Source of the DNA: an uncultured Planctomycetaceae bacterium
GTDB lineage: Bacteria; Planctomycetota; Planctomycetia; Planctomycetales; Planctomycetaceae
DNA: 64,000 bases
Assembly (NCBI GenBank): GCA_937916515.1
Contig: CALFSX010000215.1
Location: 45,068-109,067 of the forward strand
Reading direction: 5' to 3'
The notes beneath the pieces were generated by a model that had not been told where the DNA came from, ran no database searches, and saw nothing but the letters and a program-made list of their open reading frames with translations. Made by a program: the position numbers and the translations under genes. The stretch's first letter is position 1. The number at the start of each line of letters is the position of its first letter. Below, piece by piece: positions 27,451 to 37,027 of this stretch.

Positions 27451-28101
27451 ATGTCTGACCAACCAGCAACCAATCCCTGTGCACCACCATCTGATCTGAA
27501 CAGCAATTCGCCTGTCGCAGCACGTCAATGGAATTCGATGCAGGTGGCAGTCATTGTTGGTGTCTGCTGTGTGGCCGTTGCTTTGCGGTTGGTTGATTCG
27601 CCGTTGTCTAATTTTTCTGCAATGGCCGCATTGGCTTTGTTCAGTGGTGCCGTCATTCGTCACCCTGCCGCCGTGTTGCTGCCGCTGGCGATGCGAGCGA
27701 TCACTGATGTGCTGATCCACATTCAGACGGGTTATGGATTCTTTTTCAGCTGGCCTTTCGACTATTTCGCCTATCTGCTGATTGCTCTGTTTGCCGTGTA
27801 TTGCGTTCGTCCCAATCGGTACCTCGCCGTGGCCGGTGGATCAATTGTTGCCGTTGCAACGTACTTTGTTCTTAGTAACTTTGGCGTATGGGCCATGTCT
27901 GGCATGTATCCTCGCACGACTGCAGGTTTGATTGATTGCTTCATTATGGCGATTCCCTTTGCCAAAGGCACCGTGCTTGGCAACCTGATTGCCGTGCCAG
28001 TTTTCTTTAGCGCTTGGAATATGTTGGCCGCTCCCTCAGAAACGGACGCTGCGACAACTGGTGTCAGATCTGAATTGGCAGCAGCAAACCGCGATACCTA
28101 A
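27451..28101 (+). CDS. DUF6580-family membrane protein, possible transporter component
   Basis: The 216-residue protein has about five to six membrane spans between residues 30 and 200. Segments such as NFSAMAALALFSGAVIRH, LAMRAITDVLIH and LSNFGVWAMSGMYPRTTAGL are typical of the DUF6580 family, which resembles the substrate-binding subunits of ECF transporters. The C-terminal IPFAKGTVLGNLIAVPVFF is also conserved. No ATPase or T-component gene is adjacent, so any transport role and substrate remain open. It is only 22 bases after sua5 and could be co-transcribed. Element A starts at its stop codon. Confidence 0.8.
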   Translation: MSDQPATNPCAPPSDLNSNSPVAARQWNSMQVAVIVGVCCVAVALRLVDSPLSNFSAMAALALFSGAVIRHPAAVLLPLAMRAITDVLIHIQTGYGFFFSWPFDYFAYLLIALFAVYCVRPNRYLAVAGGSIVAVATYFVLSNFGVWAMSGMYPRTTAGLIDCFIMAIPFAKGTVLGNLIAVPVFFSAWNMLAAPSETDAATTGVRSELAAANRDT

Positions 28102-28202
28102 AAAGGGCTGCGTTCTTGACCCAGTTGGCGTGGTTGGCTGGAAGACGTAGGCTGCCCGAATCGCCGAGCCGCTCCGTTGTCGCTACGGCCAACATGCGCG
28201 CA
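28101..28202 (+). repeat. dispersed intergenic element A, copy 3
   Basis: Begins AAAAGGGCTGCG, then TTGGCGTGG, GGAAGACGTAGGCTGCC, GAATCGCCGAGCCGCTCC, GTTGTCGCTACGGCCAAC and ends ATGCGCGCAC. It has the full set of landmarks. It separates the DUF6580 gene from the NHL gene. Confidence 0.9.
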
Positions 28203-28244
28203 CCGTGCATATCATTTGTAAGTAAGACTTTTAAAGCTGAATTT

Positions 28245-29336
28245 ATGCATGATCATCGTATTCGCTGCGTCAGCATCTTTTTGATTGCGATCTGTATCGG
28301 TTCTGGCCTTCACGCCGCAGACGTTGTGACGGTGGCTGGAAATGGGCAAAACGATTATTCCGGCGATGGCGGGCTGGCAACGCAGGCCGCTGTGGCTCAA
28401 CCGTTCGGCATTGTTGTCGGTCCGGACAACGCGCTGTATATCTGCGAAGTCGGCTCACACGCAATTCGCCGTGTTGACCCGGAAACTCACGTCATTACAA
28501 CGGTGGCTGGCAATGGCCAGAAAGGCTATTCCGGCAATGGCGGGCTGGCAACAGAAGCCAAATTGAACGAACCGTACGAAGTTCGATTTTCTGCAAACGG
28601 CGATATGTACTTCGTTGAAATGCAGAATCACATTGTCCGCAAAGTTGATGCAAAAACCGGTCGCATTGAACTGATTGCCGGCGATGGAACCATCGGCTTT
28701 GGTGGTGACGACGGACCTGCGATTAACGCGAAGTTCAGTCGTCCTCATTCCATCGCACTGGACAACAGCGGTAACCTCTACGTTTGCGACATCGGCAATC
28801 ATCGAGTTCGCAAGGTTGATCTGGCGTCTGGGATTGTTTCGACATTTGCGGGTACTGGTGAACGCAAGCCGACAACAGACGGAGCGTCAATTGTCGGCAA
28901 CCCACTGAATGGGCCTCGCGCGCTGGATTTCGATGGCGACCACACTTTGATTCTGGCTTTGCGAGAGGGCAATGCCATTTACAAGCTGGATCTGGCTTCA
29001 AGCAAGCTGCACCACGTGGCTGGCACTGGGAAGAACGGCTACACGGGCGACGGTGGCCCGGCCAGACTTGCGAAGCTATCCGGGCCAAAAGGCGTGGCTT
29101 TGGGGCCTGATGGCGATATCTATTTCGCCGATACCGAAAGCCACACCATTCGAGTTGTGTCAGCAAAAACAGGCACGATTGAAACCGTTATTGGTGACGG
29201 AAAAAAAGCGGATGGCCCTGATGGCGACCCTCACAAATGCCGCATGGACCGTCCTCACGGGATTTTCGTTGATAAAGCAGGCCGCATCTACGTCGGCGAC
29301 AGCAACAACCATCGAGTCCGCATGCTGGCTCCGTAG
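28245..29336 (+). CDS. secreted six-bladed NHL-repeat propeller protein
   Basis: The 363-residue product begins with a signal peptide (MHDHRIRCVSIFLIAICIG, cut near LHAA). It then has six NHL-type blades, each with a variant of AGNGxxGYSGDGG and then LYICEVGSHAIRRVD-like strands: VAGNGQNDYSGDGG, VAGNGQKGYSGNGG, IAGDGTIGFGGDDG, FAGTGERKPTTDG, VAGTGKNGYTGDGG and VIGDGKKADGPDG. A six-bladed beta-propeller is expected, probably a binding or scaffold protein outside the cytoplasm. The ORF opens further upstream at 28116, but that part is encoded by element A and comes before the signal peptide, so ATG 28245 is preferred. Blades one and two are nearly identical in DNA, which suggests recent duplication. 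Confidence 0.87.
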   Translation: MHDHRIRCVSIFLIAICIGSGLHAADVVTVAGNGQNDYSGDGGLATQAAVAQPFGIVVGPDNALYICEVGSHAIRRVDPETHVITTVAGNGQKGYSGNGGLATEAKLNEPYEVRFSANGDMYFVEMQNHIVRKVDAKTGRIELIAGDGTIGFGGDDGPAINAKFSRPHSIALDNSGNLYVCDIGNHRVRKVDLASGIVSTFAGTGERKPTTDGASIVGNPLNGPRALDFDGDHTLILALREGNAIYKLDLASSKLHHVAGTGKNGYTGDGGPARLAKLSGPKGVALGPDGDIYFADTESHTIRVVSAKTGTIETVIGDGKKADGPDGDPHKCRMDRPHGIFVDKAGRIYVGDSNNHRVRMLAP

Positions 29337-29508
29337 CAAGGGAATGACGATGGCTTGCAACTCAAGCGGCTGGCTCCAGAACCGCCGCGCTGTGGTTCTG
29401 GAGACTCGTGGCTATCACATTGCAAGAGCGCTGGAACTGCGTTCCGCTTGGTTCGGGCTGCTCTGCTGTATGCGGACCGGGGGCGCTGTTCAGCAGATGT
29501 GAGCGGTT

Positions 29509-30270
29509 TTAGTATTTCCATTGATCGGGTGGCGACTCAGCGGCCATGCTTTGATATGTCTCCGTTTGAGCAGTCGTGATGCCCGATAGCACTTTCCAAT
29601 ACATGAAAGCGGCCATCATTGTCAGTGTTGTGTGTCCCATGTCGACCCATGTGGCTGTAATTAATGACTCAATTGAGTTACCTGCAATCGAAGGAAGTCG
29701 TGAAGCCACACGTCCGACTATTGAAGCTGTGATCCAGAAAAACCACCAGGTTCCCAGAACCGGAGGTGCCGTCTCGGTTTGCCATGCGTCAGGAGCGATC
29801 GACGCCTGCCAGGTTTCTCTGGTGGCCCCCAGTGGTTTTATCAGGTTTGCCAAAGGCACAAAGAACCAACCAACGCTCCAGCCCGGTGTATTCGACAAGC
29901 CGATGGCTCCCAGGTGATCGACATTTGATCTTAATCTGTGCAGCAACTTAAGTGAGACGATTCCCACGACCAACATGGATACAAGAACCAACATGTTGAC
30001 AGCGAGTTCGCGATTGTCATTCTCTTCTGCGCGTTGGTCAAAGTTCGGGCCCACTCCCTGCAGTGCCTCATCCAGCAGACTGAGTTGCATGCCTGATGAA
30101 ATCAAGGTCAGAATGCACAACAAACCAAACAAGCCCAGCAACACAGAAACCGTTTTTTGCAGATTGACGGGAGAAACGAACGCGTTCAGGTTTGTTGGTC
30201 CTCTTCCCGAAACAGTCACTGTCTTGTCTGCTTCAGCATTGAACGCAAACGGATTCTCGTGATTTGGCAT
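29509..30270 (-). CDS. DUF4328 multispan membrane protein
   Basis: The 253-residue protein has about five to six membrane spans from residue 40 to 235. The segment NTPGWSVGWFFVPLANLIKP followed by ETW is the hallmark of DUF4328 membrane proteins. The family has no known biochemical function. The N-terminal 35 residues are hydrophilic and probably cytoplasmic. It stands alone, convergent with the NHL gene at 170 bp. Confidence 0.8.
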   Translation of the reverse strand: MPNHENPFAFNAEADKTVTVSGRGPTNLNAFVSPVNLQKTVSVLLGLFGLLCILTLISSGMQLSLLDEALQGVGPNFDQRAEENDNRELAVNMLVLVSMLVVGIVSLKLLHRLRSNVDHLGAIGLSNTPGWSVGWFFVPLANLIKPLGATRETWQASIAPDAWQTETAPPVLGTWWFFWITASIVGRVASRLPSIAGNSIESLITATWVDMGHTTLTMMAAFMYWKVLSGITTAQTETYQSMAAESPPDQWKY

Positions 30271-30696
30271 AATTCGAAAGTTGTCTTGTGAGAGGCAGAT
30301 GCCAGAAAATGTTTTTGGAGGAGGAGCGATTATTCAAAGCTTCTTCAGAAATGCAAGCAGTGCCAGGAGGAACTTGATCGCAGTCCCGGGGGAGTGGGCT
30401 TGCACAACTTTATGCCCGCATTGGATGAGGCGTGGATCCGAAAATGACTGGTGTTCTTCGTCAATGAAAGATCAGTCTGTGTTCGTGTTTGTGCTCCGGC
30501 ACATGCTTAAAGGGGCGATCACCCAAAGCCAACTGATTCTAAACCTGCTGAAAAAAATCCAGGTGTGCGAACCGAAAGTTCAGATAGAACAGACTGATGC
30601 TTTGAGGGCATGGCTTCCACTGGAAGTTTGTTTTGAGCCTGGGCCTTGAATTCACGGGAAACGTGGTCCAACGGCTCCTTGTGTATGAATCAGCCG
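30271..30696. other. gene-free region upstream of the DUF4328 gene
   Basis: About 425 bp. An ORF of 122 codons on the plus strand (30281-30649) exists but has no signal, domain or ribosome site, and its composition is unlike neighbouring genes. I see no repeat or hairpin. Confidence 0.5.
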
Positions 30697-32151
30697 TTAC
30701 TTATTGCGGTCGCGGACATTGAACTTTTTCCCTTGAAATCCGGGGAAGTCGGGCGGGTATTTTGTTGCTCTGAACATGGTGCCGCCGTTTTCCAACTGCA
30801 CGGTTCCATCGATTCTTAACGAATCCAGAATGTCTTCCGGCAGGTCGGCAATGCTGGGTTTGGCTGGCCGAGTTGAGTCTGTATTGGGTTCTCGAAATCG
30901 AGGTGGGTTATGGTACATCCACGTAAATTCGCCGGTGGTCGTCACTTCCAGAATGGTGTGCTGAGTTCCCGAACAAATCAGCGTGTTGCCATTCGCCAAT
31001 CGCTGTGATCCAGAAATTCGTGGCGAAAAGAAATTGCCACGATCGTCAAACGTCCATTCCAATTCTGTTGGTCCATACGCTTTTCCGTCGGTCAGGTGAT
31101 AGGTTCCATCCGCTTTAAGGGGTAGTGAGATTTCATCGATGGATGAGAAATTCTGATCGGTGTCTGCGACTCCATTGTTGAAAATTAAAATATTCCCAGC
31201 GCCGGGCAGGCCCTTGGGAATCCAGTGAGCATCGTGAGGACTGTACAGCATTCGGTCTTCCGGCTGGCCGCGACGATAGGCCATCGGGTTGCCCCAGCGG
31301 TACAGCAAATCGCCGCCACGACCGTACTTTCCACCGGCATGACCTCTGGCTTCAGCGGTTGTTGTGCTGTGATCCAGAATCCAGAATTCGTTAAGTGATC
31401 GTGAACACACCATGATCTGGTCGAGTTCCGGGTTGTAGTCAATCGAATTCATGTGGACCCAATCTGCTGTTGGGCGCAACATAAAGTTGATATCAACCAG
31501 TTCCGGATGTTCGGCGGGATCCGCATAGTTATTTTTAGACTTGTCCCAGTCCTGGACAACGTGATCCAGCAGGCTCCATTTCCAAACCACTTCGGCACCA
31601 CTCAGGCCTTTGGGTTTTAGTTCAAAAATCGCTTCGAACCACAACACATCGCCGACAAGTTGATTGGGATTGCGACCAGCCGTTTCGGCCACTTCACGCA
31701 GGTAGGATTCCCAAACGATGCACAGTACATTGCCGTTTGGCAGAGGTTCAATATCGTGGTGGCTCATGCGATAAGCAGAGCTGCTTTTATAGTCCCACAG
31801 CAGGTTTCCGTCCCAGTCGTATTTTTGAATTCGCCCGCCGCTGCCGGTTGTGGGAGGAAACTGAAAGAACTCATCCGTCTTCGCAGCTCGCAGCAAGGTT
31901 CCGTCTTCAAGCAGGTAGGCCATCTGGCCGGGAGGCCGGTCGGTATCCCAATAGTGTGCCACCATGCCGTCATTATCCAGCAGGAAAACCTGATTGGAAC
32001 TAATCGGCGAAATCAATGTGTAGCCGGGTGAAACCAGCTCGGTTTTGATACTGACTCCCAGCTTGGGAATGGGTGCCTGTTCCTGTGCCGTCAACGGTCG
32101 AATGCTTAGACAACACAGCAGCAACAGCGCGGGAATTTGCGAACACGACAT
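30697..32151 (-). CDS. exported arylsulfotransferase-like propeller protein
   Basis: The 484-residue protein has a signal peptide ending near PLTAQ (residue 22), followed by repeated beta strands of the ASST type: NQVFLLDNDGMVAHYW, QKYDWDGNLLWDY, MSHHDIEPLPNGNVL, WVHMNSIDYNPELDQI and YSPHDAHWIP. The conserved His residues in SHHDIEPLPNGN and VHMNS correspond to family positions used for sulfate transfer in aryl-sulfate sulfotransferases, which move sulfate between phenolic compounds without PAPS. Substrate specificity cannot be read from the sequence, and some family members may be only binding propellers. It is divergent from the FG-GAP gene, with about 290 bp between starts. Confidence 0.82.
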   Translation of the reverse strand: MSCSQIPALLLLCCLSIRPLTAQEQAPIPKLGVSIKTELVSPGYTLISPISSNQVFLLDNDGMVAHYWDTDRPPGQMAYLLEDGTLLRAAKTDEFFQFPPTTGSGGRIQKYDWDGNLLWDYKSSSAYRMSHHDIEPLPNGNVLCIVWESYLREVAETAGRNPNQLVGDVLWFEAIFELKPKGLSGAEVVWKWSLLDHVVQDWDKSKNNYADPAEHPELVDINFMLRPTADWVHMNSIDYNPELDQIMVCSRSLNEFWILDHSTTTAEARGHAGGKYGRGGDLLYRWGNPMAYRRGQPEDRMLYSPHDAHWIPKGLPGAGNILIFNNGVADTDQNFSSIDEISLPLKADGTYHLTDGKAYGPTELEWTFDDRGNFFSPRISGSQRLANGNTLICSGTQHTILEVTTTGEFTWMYHNPPRFREPNTDSTRPAKPSIADLPEDILDSLRIDGTVQLENGGTMFRATKYPPDFPGFQGKKFNVRDRNK

Positions 32152-32443
32152 TTAACGCCCCGAAGAAAGTTGAAGAATCTGCATATTGTGTCGCTGGCAT
32201 TAGGTGTTGTCCAGGGCCGCTGCCAGGTTGTTGCGGTGAAGCGATTATGGGCTGTTTTATGTGTTTAATCGTAATGTGGGTGGAGGAATGCTGAGTTGCA
32301 GCGAGGGAATGTTTTTTGCTTTCTGAGTGTTGTCCGCCATAAATCCGGGCAAACACAGGTTCAGGCTGTTTCGTTTCTACTGTCGGCAGTGTTCGCTATG
32401 CTATCCGCTACGTTTGTTTATCCCGCCATCACGAGGTCCCTCT

Positions 32444-33697
32444 ATGAAACGCTGCATCTTTGCGTTGTCCATGACAATTTGCGCACTTCCCACCTTTAAC
32501 GTTCAGGCACAGGACGATCCTAACTGGGTTCGCATCAAACTTGACGAACGATTTCGATCAGAAGGAGTCGCTGCGGCTGACTTCAACAACGACGGTACTC
32601 CCGATGTGGCTGCAGGAGACGTTTGGTACGAAGCTCCGGCAATGGGCTCAGCCGATCATGCAGATGCTTCAAAATGGAAGCTGCACGAAGTTCGCATGCC
32701 GGGTGATTTCGTAGCTGGTAAAGGTTACAGCAATAGCTTTGCGAATGCTGCATGGGATATGAATAAAGATGGGTGGATGGACCTTGTAGTTATCGGCTTT
32801 CCGGGTGATCCCTTTCATTGGTATCAAAACCCGGGTAAGGATGGCGGGGTGTGGAACGAGCACCTGATCTGGACCAGCATCTGCAATGAATCGCCGGAGT
32901 TCGAAGACCTTAACGCCGATGGTACTCCCGAGTTTCTGTTTGGTTCTCAACCGGAATCTCAAATGGGTTTTGTTCAGATTCCTGACGGCAGCAAGGTGAA
33001 CGATAAGTTTGACTTCCATGCGATCAGCGAACCAAGTGCAGAACCGGCGACTAACAAAAATCGAGGTCTGGATAATGGAACGTTCAAGTATTACCACGGA
33101 CTTGGCGCTGGTGATATGAATGGTGACGGCCATCGCGATGTGATCATCGGTCATGGCTGGTGGGAATCCAGTGGCAATCTGGCATCTGAAACGTTGTGGA
33201 AGTTTCATCCCATTCGCATCACTGTCGGTGGCAATGAGACAACCTTGCCGAAGGCGGCCAATATTTATGCCGACGATCTGGATCTGGATGGTGACGCGGA
33301 TTTGTTTCTTTCGTCAGCTCACGAATACGGTGTTTGGTGGGCAGAAAACAAAGGGGACGCTGGCTGGGAACTGCACGAAATCGACAAGTCGTTTTCGCAG
33401 ACTCACGCTGTTGAACAGGTGGACGTCAACGGCGATGGTCAGTTGGACTATGTCACCGGAAAACGCTTCTTTGCTCACAACGGAAATGATCCAGGTGGCA
33501 ACGACGAGGTTGTGATGTATTGGTACGAAGTGCAGCGAACCAAAGGCCAGCCGCCAACTTTTAAGCCTCATCAGATTCTGGCGGGCAAGGGCACTGGCGT
33601 GGGCACTCAGTTTGAAATTCACGACATGAATAAAGACGGCCAGCCCGATATTGTGCTGTCTAACAAAAAGGGTGTGAACGTTCTGCTGCAAAAGTAA
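32444..33697 (+). CDS. secreted FG-GAP/VCBS-repeat protein with seven calcium-type loops
   Basis: The 417-residue protein begins with a signal peptide (MKRCIFALSMTICALPTF, cut near VQAQ). It carries seven DxDxDG-like loops: DFNNDGTPD, DMNKDGWMD, DLNADGTPE, DMNGDGHRD, DLDLDGDAD, DVNGDGQLD and DMNKDGQPD. These are the calcium-binding turns of FG-GAP/VCBS propellers, so a seven-bladed extracytoplasmic propeller is likely. Such proteins are numerous in planctomycetes and usually bind or scaffold; no enzymatic residues are seen. The ATG at 32444 is chosen because a signal peptide follows it directly. A terminator lies about 125 bases after the stop. Confidence 0.87.
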   Translation: MKRCIFALSMTICALPTFNVQAQDDPNWVRIKLDERFRSEGVAAADFNNDGTPDVAAGDVWYEAPAMGSADHADASKWKLHEVRMPGDFVAGKGYSNSFANAAWDMNKDGWMDLVVIGFPGDPFHWYQNPGKDGGVWNEHLIWTSICNESPEFEDLNADGTPEFLFGSQPESQMGFVQIPDGSKVNDKFDFHAISEPSAEPATNKNRGLDNGTFKYYHGLGAGDMNGDGHRDVIIGHGWWESSGNLASETLWKFHPIRITVGGNETTLPKAANIYADDLDLDGDADLFLSSAHEYGVWWAENKGDAGWELHEIDKSFSQTHAVEQVDVNGDGQLDYVTGKRFFAHNGNDPGGNDEVVMYWYEVQRTKGQPPTFKPHQILAGKGTGVGTQFEIHDMNKDGQPDIVLSNKKGVNVLLQK

Positions 33698-33822
33698 GCT
33701 GCATGTGGGGTTGAAAGCCGATTTTCGTTCCCTTGTGATGTTGGCTTCCAGTCACTGATTGGTTGAAATTCTGGACCATCGCAGGCCCCCTGCGTGCCGA
33801 AGTTTCGCCTTGAAACGGTTTC

Positions 33823-33855
33823 AAGCCCGACTTTTTCCAAAAGTCGGGCTTCTTT
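33823..33855 (+). terminator. intrinsic terminator of the FG-GAP gene
   Basis: AAGCCCGACTTTT pairs with AAAAGTCGGGCTT over 13 bases with a short loop. A CTTT tail follows. It separates the FG-GAP gene from pheT. Confidence 0.82.
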
Positions 33856-33966
33856 ATGCGCGATTTTCGGTGAAGCCTGTTTACGCTACACTGCTGAGCT
33901 GCCGGTGCGTCCGACCGCTCGAACATTTGGCTTAAATTAGTTCTCACACGTAATCAGTATTGAATC

Positions 33967-35985
33967 ATGATTGTCAGCAGGAATTGGCTTAGCGAATACG
34001 TCCCCGTCGATATGTCGGTTGAACAACTGACAGATCGGCTCACGATGTCCGGCCTGAATCTGGAAGAATTCGAAGCCATTGGCAGCGATGTCGCCATCGA
34101 TCTGGAAGTCACCAGTAATCGACCGGATTGTCTGGGACATATCGGTGTGGCTCGTGAAGTGTCCGTGCTATTTGGTTCGCCGCTGGCGATTCCAGCCGCT
34201 CAACCTGTCGCTGGTGCCGAAAAAACAGCCGCTGTTACTTCGGTCGTTTTGGAATGTGGCGACCTGTGCCATGAATATCACGCCCGCATCATTAAAGGCG
34301 TGAAGATTGGGCCAAGCCCCGATTGGCTGAAAGATCGCTTGAAGGTCGCTGGCATCAATTCTGTTAACAACGTGGTTGATGTTACCAACTATGTCATGCT
34401 GGAATGCGGTCAGCCGTTGCACGCATTCGACTTTGATAAATTGAAAGAAGGCCGCATTGTTGTGCGTCGCGCAACAAAGGGCGAAAAAATTACGGCCATT
34501 GATCAAAGAGATTACGTTCTGTCGGAAGACATGTGCGTCATTGCTGACGCTCAGCGAGCGGTCGCCATTGCTGGCGTGATGGGCGGTTTTGATTCGGAAA
34601 TTTCTGATGGCACGGTAAATGTGCTGATAGAAACGGCATCGTTTGATCCCATTTCTGTGCGTGCGACCGCTCGATCTTTGAAGTTGCAGAGTCCTTCTTC
34701 GTTTCGCTTCGAACGTAAAGTTGACAGAAGCAACATGGATTGGGCGTCTCGCCGTTGTTGCGAATTAATCCTGCAGGTTGCGGGTGGCGAACTGTTGGAT
34801 GGCTCTGTGGTTGCCGGCCAGGGTGCCGCAAGCAGCGAACCCGTTACTCTTCGCTTCAGCCAGGTGGCTCGCGTTTTGGGTATTGAAATTCCCTCAACTT
34901 TCTGCGTTGATATTCTGCAGAAATTGGGGCTGAAGTGTACGGCTAAGTCCGAAGAAACTGTCACGTTTGAAGTTCCCAGCTGGCGTTTGGATTTGACTCG
35001 AGAATGCGACCTGATTGAAGAGATCGCAAGAATTCACGGTTACGACCAGATTCCCGACAACGTTGCATTGCCAGTTGTGGCCACTGCAAGAAGCCGACGC
35101 GAACAGGTGGGAGACGCTATTCGAGCACTGCTGCCTTCGTGTGGCTTCTTCGAAGCGCTGACGCTGTCGTTCATTAGCGAAGACCAACGTCAATTGTTCA
35201 AACCTCGCGGAGAACTTGCGGCGGTTGCCGTGAATCATTCGTCGCGAAGTCTTGAAAACCAGATGCGCCAAAGCCTGGTGCCCAGCCTGCTGCAGTGTCG
35301 CCGGCAGAACGAACGCTATGGGACTCAGAATGCCGAGCTGTTCGAAATCGCGAAAGTTTACCTGTCGGCGGGTGAAGGCAGATCGGAAGTTGAAGCGGAA
35401 CCGATGATGGTTTCGATGGTGACCGGTCGCGAATTTCTGCAGCTGAAAGGCATTGTGGAAGCTTTGGTGTCACGGATTGTGCCCAGTGCAAAGTTGACCG
35501 CAGAACCTTCTTCGTTGCCTGAATTTGGAGCGGGTCGGGGTGCGGAACTGTATCTGAATGGCCGGATGTTTGGCTGGATTGGAGAATTGGATCGAGCGGT
35601 CACGGATAAGCTGGACCTGCACGATGCCGCATCCGTCGCGGAGCTGAACGTCAATCTGCTGGAAGAACTGTTCGAGCCGACTCGCGCGTATTCTCCATTG
35701 CCGAAGTTTCCTGTGGTTTCTCGCGACCTGAACTTTGTGGTTGCGGAATCTTTGAAGTGGGCCGATCTGGCAGCCGTCGTTGCGGAATCGGGCGGCGAAT
35801 TGCTGCAGGACGTTTCCTTTGGTGGGCAGTATCGCGGCAAGGGAATTGACGCAGATAAGAAGTCTTATCTGGTGTCGTGCCGATTTCTGGCGGCTGATCG
35901 AACTTTGACCGCTGAAGAAGTTGAAGCGTCTGTTCAGAAGATTTTGTCAGCCTGTAAAGAACAGCTTGATGCGAATCTTCGCTGA
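33967..35985 (+). CDS. pheT: phenylalanyl-tRNA synthetase beta subunit, short form
   Basis: The 672-residue protein shows the PheT order: MIVSRNWLSEYVPVDMS, EVTSNRPDCLGHIGVAREV, the B3/B4 editing region with NVVDVTNYVMLECGQPLHAFD and GVMGGFDSEI, B5, the catalytic-like core, and a C-terminal ferredoxin-fold domain with SPLPKFPVVSRDLNFVV and SYLVSCRF. Most bacterial PheT proteins are about 800 residues and carry a tRNA-binding OB domain (EMAP-like) between residues about 40 and 150. Here GLNLEEFEAIGSDVAI passes directly to LEVTSNRPD, so that domain is absent. With PheS it forms the alpha2beta2 enzyme that charges tRNA-Phe. pheS is not in the window. Confidence 0.96.
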   Translation: MIVSRNWLSEYVPVDMSVEQLTDRLTMSGLNLEEFEAIGSDVAIDLEVTSNRPDCLGHIGVAREVSVLFGSPLAIPAAQPVAGAEKTAAVTSVVLECGDLCHEYHARIIKGVKIGPSPDWLKDRLKVAGINSVNNVVDVTNYVMLECGQPLHAFDFDKLKEGRIVVRRATKGEKITAIDQRDYVLSEDMCVIADAQRAVAIAGVMGGFDSEISDGTVNVLIETASFDPISVRATARSLKLQSPSSFRFERKVDRSNMDWASRRCCELILQVAGGELLDGSVVAGQGAASSEPVTLRFSQVARVLGIEIPSTFCVDILQKLGLKCTAKSEETVTFEVPSWRLDLTRECDLIEEIARIHGYDQIPDNVALPVVATARSRREQVGDAIRALLPSCGFFEALTLSFISEDQRQLFKPRGELAAVAVNHSSRSLENQMRQSLVPSLLQCRRQNERYGTQNAELFEIAKVYLSAGEGRSEVEAEPMMVSMVTGREFLQLKGIVEALVSRIVPSAKLTAEPSSLPEFGAGRGAELYLNGRMFGWIGELDRAVTDKLDLHDAASVAELNVNLLEELFEPTRAYSPLPKFPVVSRDLNFVVAESLKWADLAAVVAESGGELLQDVSFGGQYRGKGIDADKKSYLVSCRFLAADRTLTAEEVEASVQKILSACKEQLDANLR

Positions 35986-36113
35986 CGCAAAATGCCGATG
36001 CGAAAAGGGTCGACTCTTTTCGTGATCTAAGCTTCTCTGGTTGAGTCCTTAAAGAACAAACTCACGGATCTATGGAACACGGCAGAGCCTGTTCCTGTTG
36101 ATAATACGGCCCC

Positions 36114-36464
36114 ATGAAACGCACGCTGCTGAAATCGAAAATTCACCGAGCCACGGTGACTGAAGCCGACCTGAACTACGAAGGCAGCGTCACGATCGAC
36201 GCCGACCTGATGAAGGCCGCCGACATCGTTGAATTTGAGCGAGTGGAAGTCTACGACATCACCAACGGCAATCGCCTGGCCACGTACGCCATCACGGGAG
36301 AAGCTGGTTCCGGAATCATTTGCCTGAACGGCGCCGCTGCCAAACTGATCAAAAAAGGCGACCTCGTCATCATCTGCAGCTACGCAGACTACACGGAAAA
36401 AGAACGAGCCAAACACGTTCCCGACCTGATCCATGTGGACAGCAAAAACCGAGTCAGGACATAG
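36114..36464 (+). CDS. panD: aspartate 1-decarboxylase precursor
   Basis: The 116-residue precursor turns aspartate into beta-alanine for pantothenate and CoA synthesis. The self-cleavage site Gly24-Ser25 lies in NYEGSVTID; cleavage yields the pyruvoyl cofactor on the alpha chain. The N-terminal [20 protein letters not shown] and the later [19 protein letters not shown] are typical. It is slightly shorter than the usual 120-130 residues, ending with VDSKNRVRT. It starts about 130 bases after pheT and has no other pan gene nearby. Confidence 0.95.
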   Translation: MKRTLLKSKIHRATVTEADLNYEGSVTIDADLMKAADIVEFERVEVYDITNGNRLATYAITGEAGSGIICLNGAAAKLIKKGDLVIICSYADYTEKERAKHVPDLIHVDSKNRVRT

Positions 36465-37027
36465 CGGGTCCACTCAGGCCCGATCCAGCAGAGAACCAAC
36501 GAAGCTCGGGCAATGACCCTTTTGTCTATCGTTGCTTGATATATGCGTCGCGAAACTGAGCTCCGTCTGGTCCAGCCAAAGCTTCAACGCAAAGCGAGCT
36601 CGACTACACAGGACTTCTCGCCGCACACAGCTATCACGCAATGCACCAACTGAGGTTCAGAACAGCCAACACTGCACGACGCGACTCGCCCAAAACATCT
36701 GTAGCCTCCTGCTAAAATCGCGAAACAAGAAACGCTCTATAAACTACAGTTCGAAAAACTTGTAGTGGCCAACACTCAGACATGCCAGCAAGTGAATAAA
36801 CGTACGCGATTCACTTGCGTGGGCTGCGTGCTGGTATGGAATGTTGTTTCAATGCTGCGAGTAATCTTTAAATCGAAGACTTTGATTGTGGCATAATCAG
36901 CACGAATCTGGCATTCCTGGATGGATTGTTTCTCAGGTTCGTGATACCACTGGTGGTCTACGTCCTCCCCGGCGACCTGACTTAGGCCGCCCACGATCCC
37001 CACTCAGTTCCTGCCGGAGCTTGTCAA
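36465..37027. other. gene-free region before a DUF1501 gene
   Basis: This region of about 560 bp has no supported ORF. The ORFs here are short and lack domains, and no member of the repeat families was found. Its base composition looks slightly different (more A and C on the plus strand) but I cannot measure it. Confidence 0.45.

Noticed and set aside
28116..28244. Upstream extension of the NHL gene
   Set aside because: It is encoded by repeat element A and precedes the signal peptide, so it would bury it.
30281..30649. 122-codon ORF on the plus strand
   Set aside because: No domain, signal or ribosome site, and composition unlike real genes here. It could still be an orphan gene, but I cannot support it.
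36776..37003. 75-codon ORF upstream of the lone DUF1501 gene
   Set aside because: Too short and without any supporting feature.
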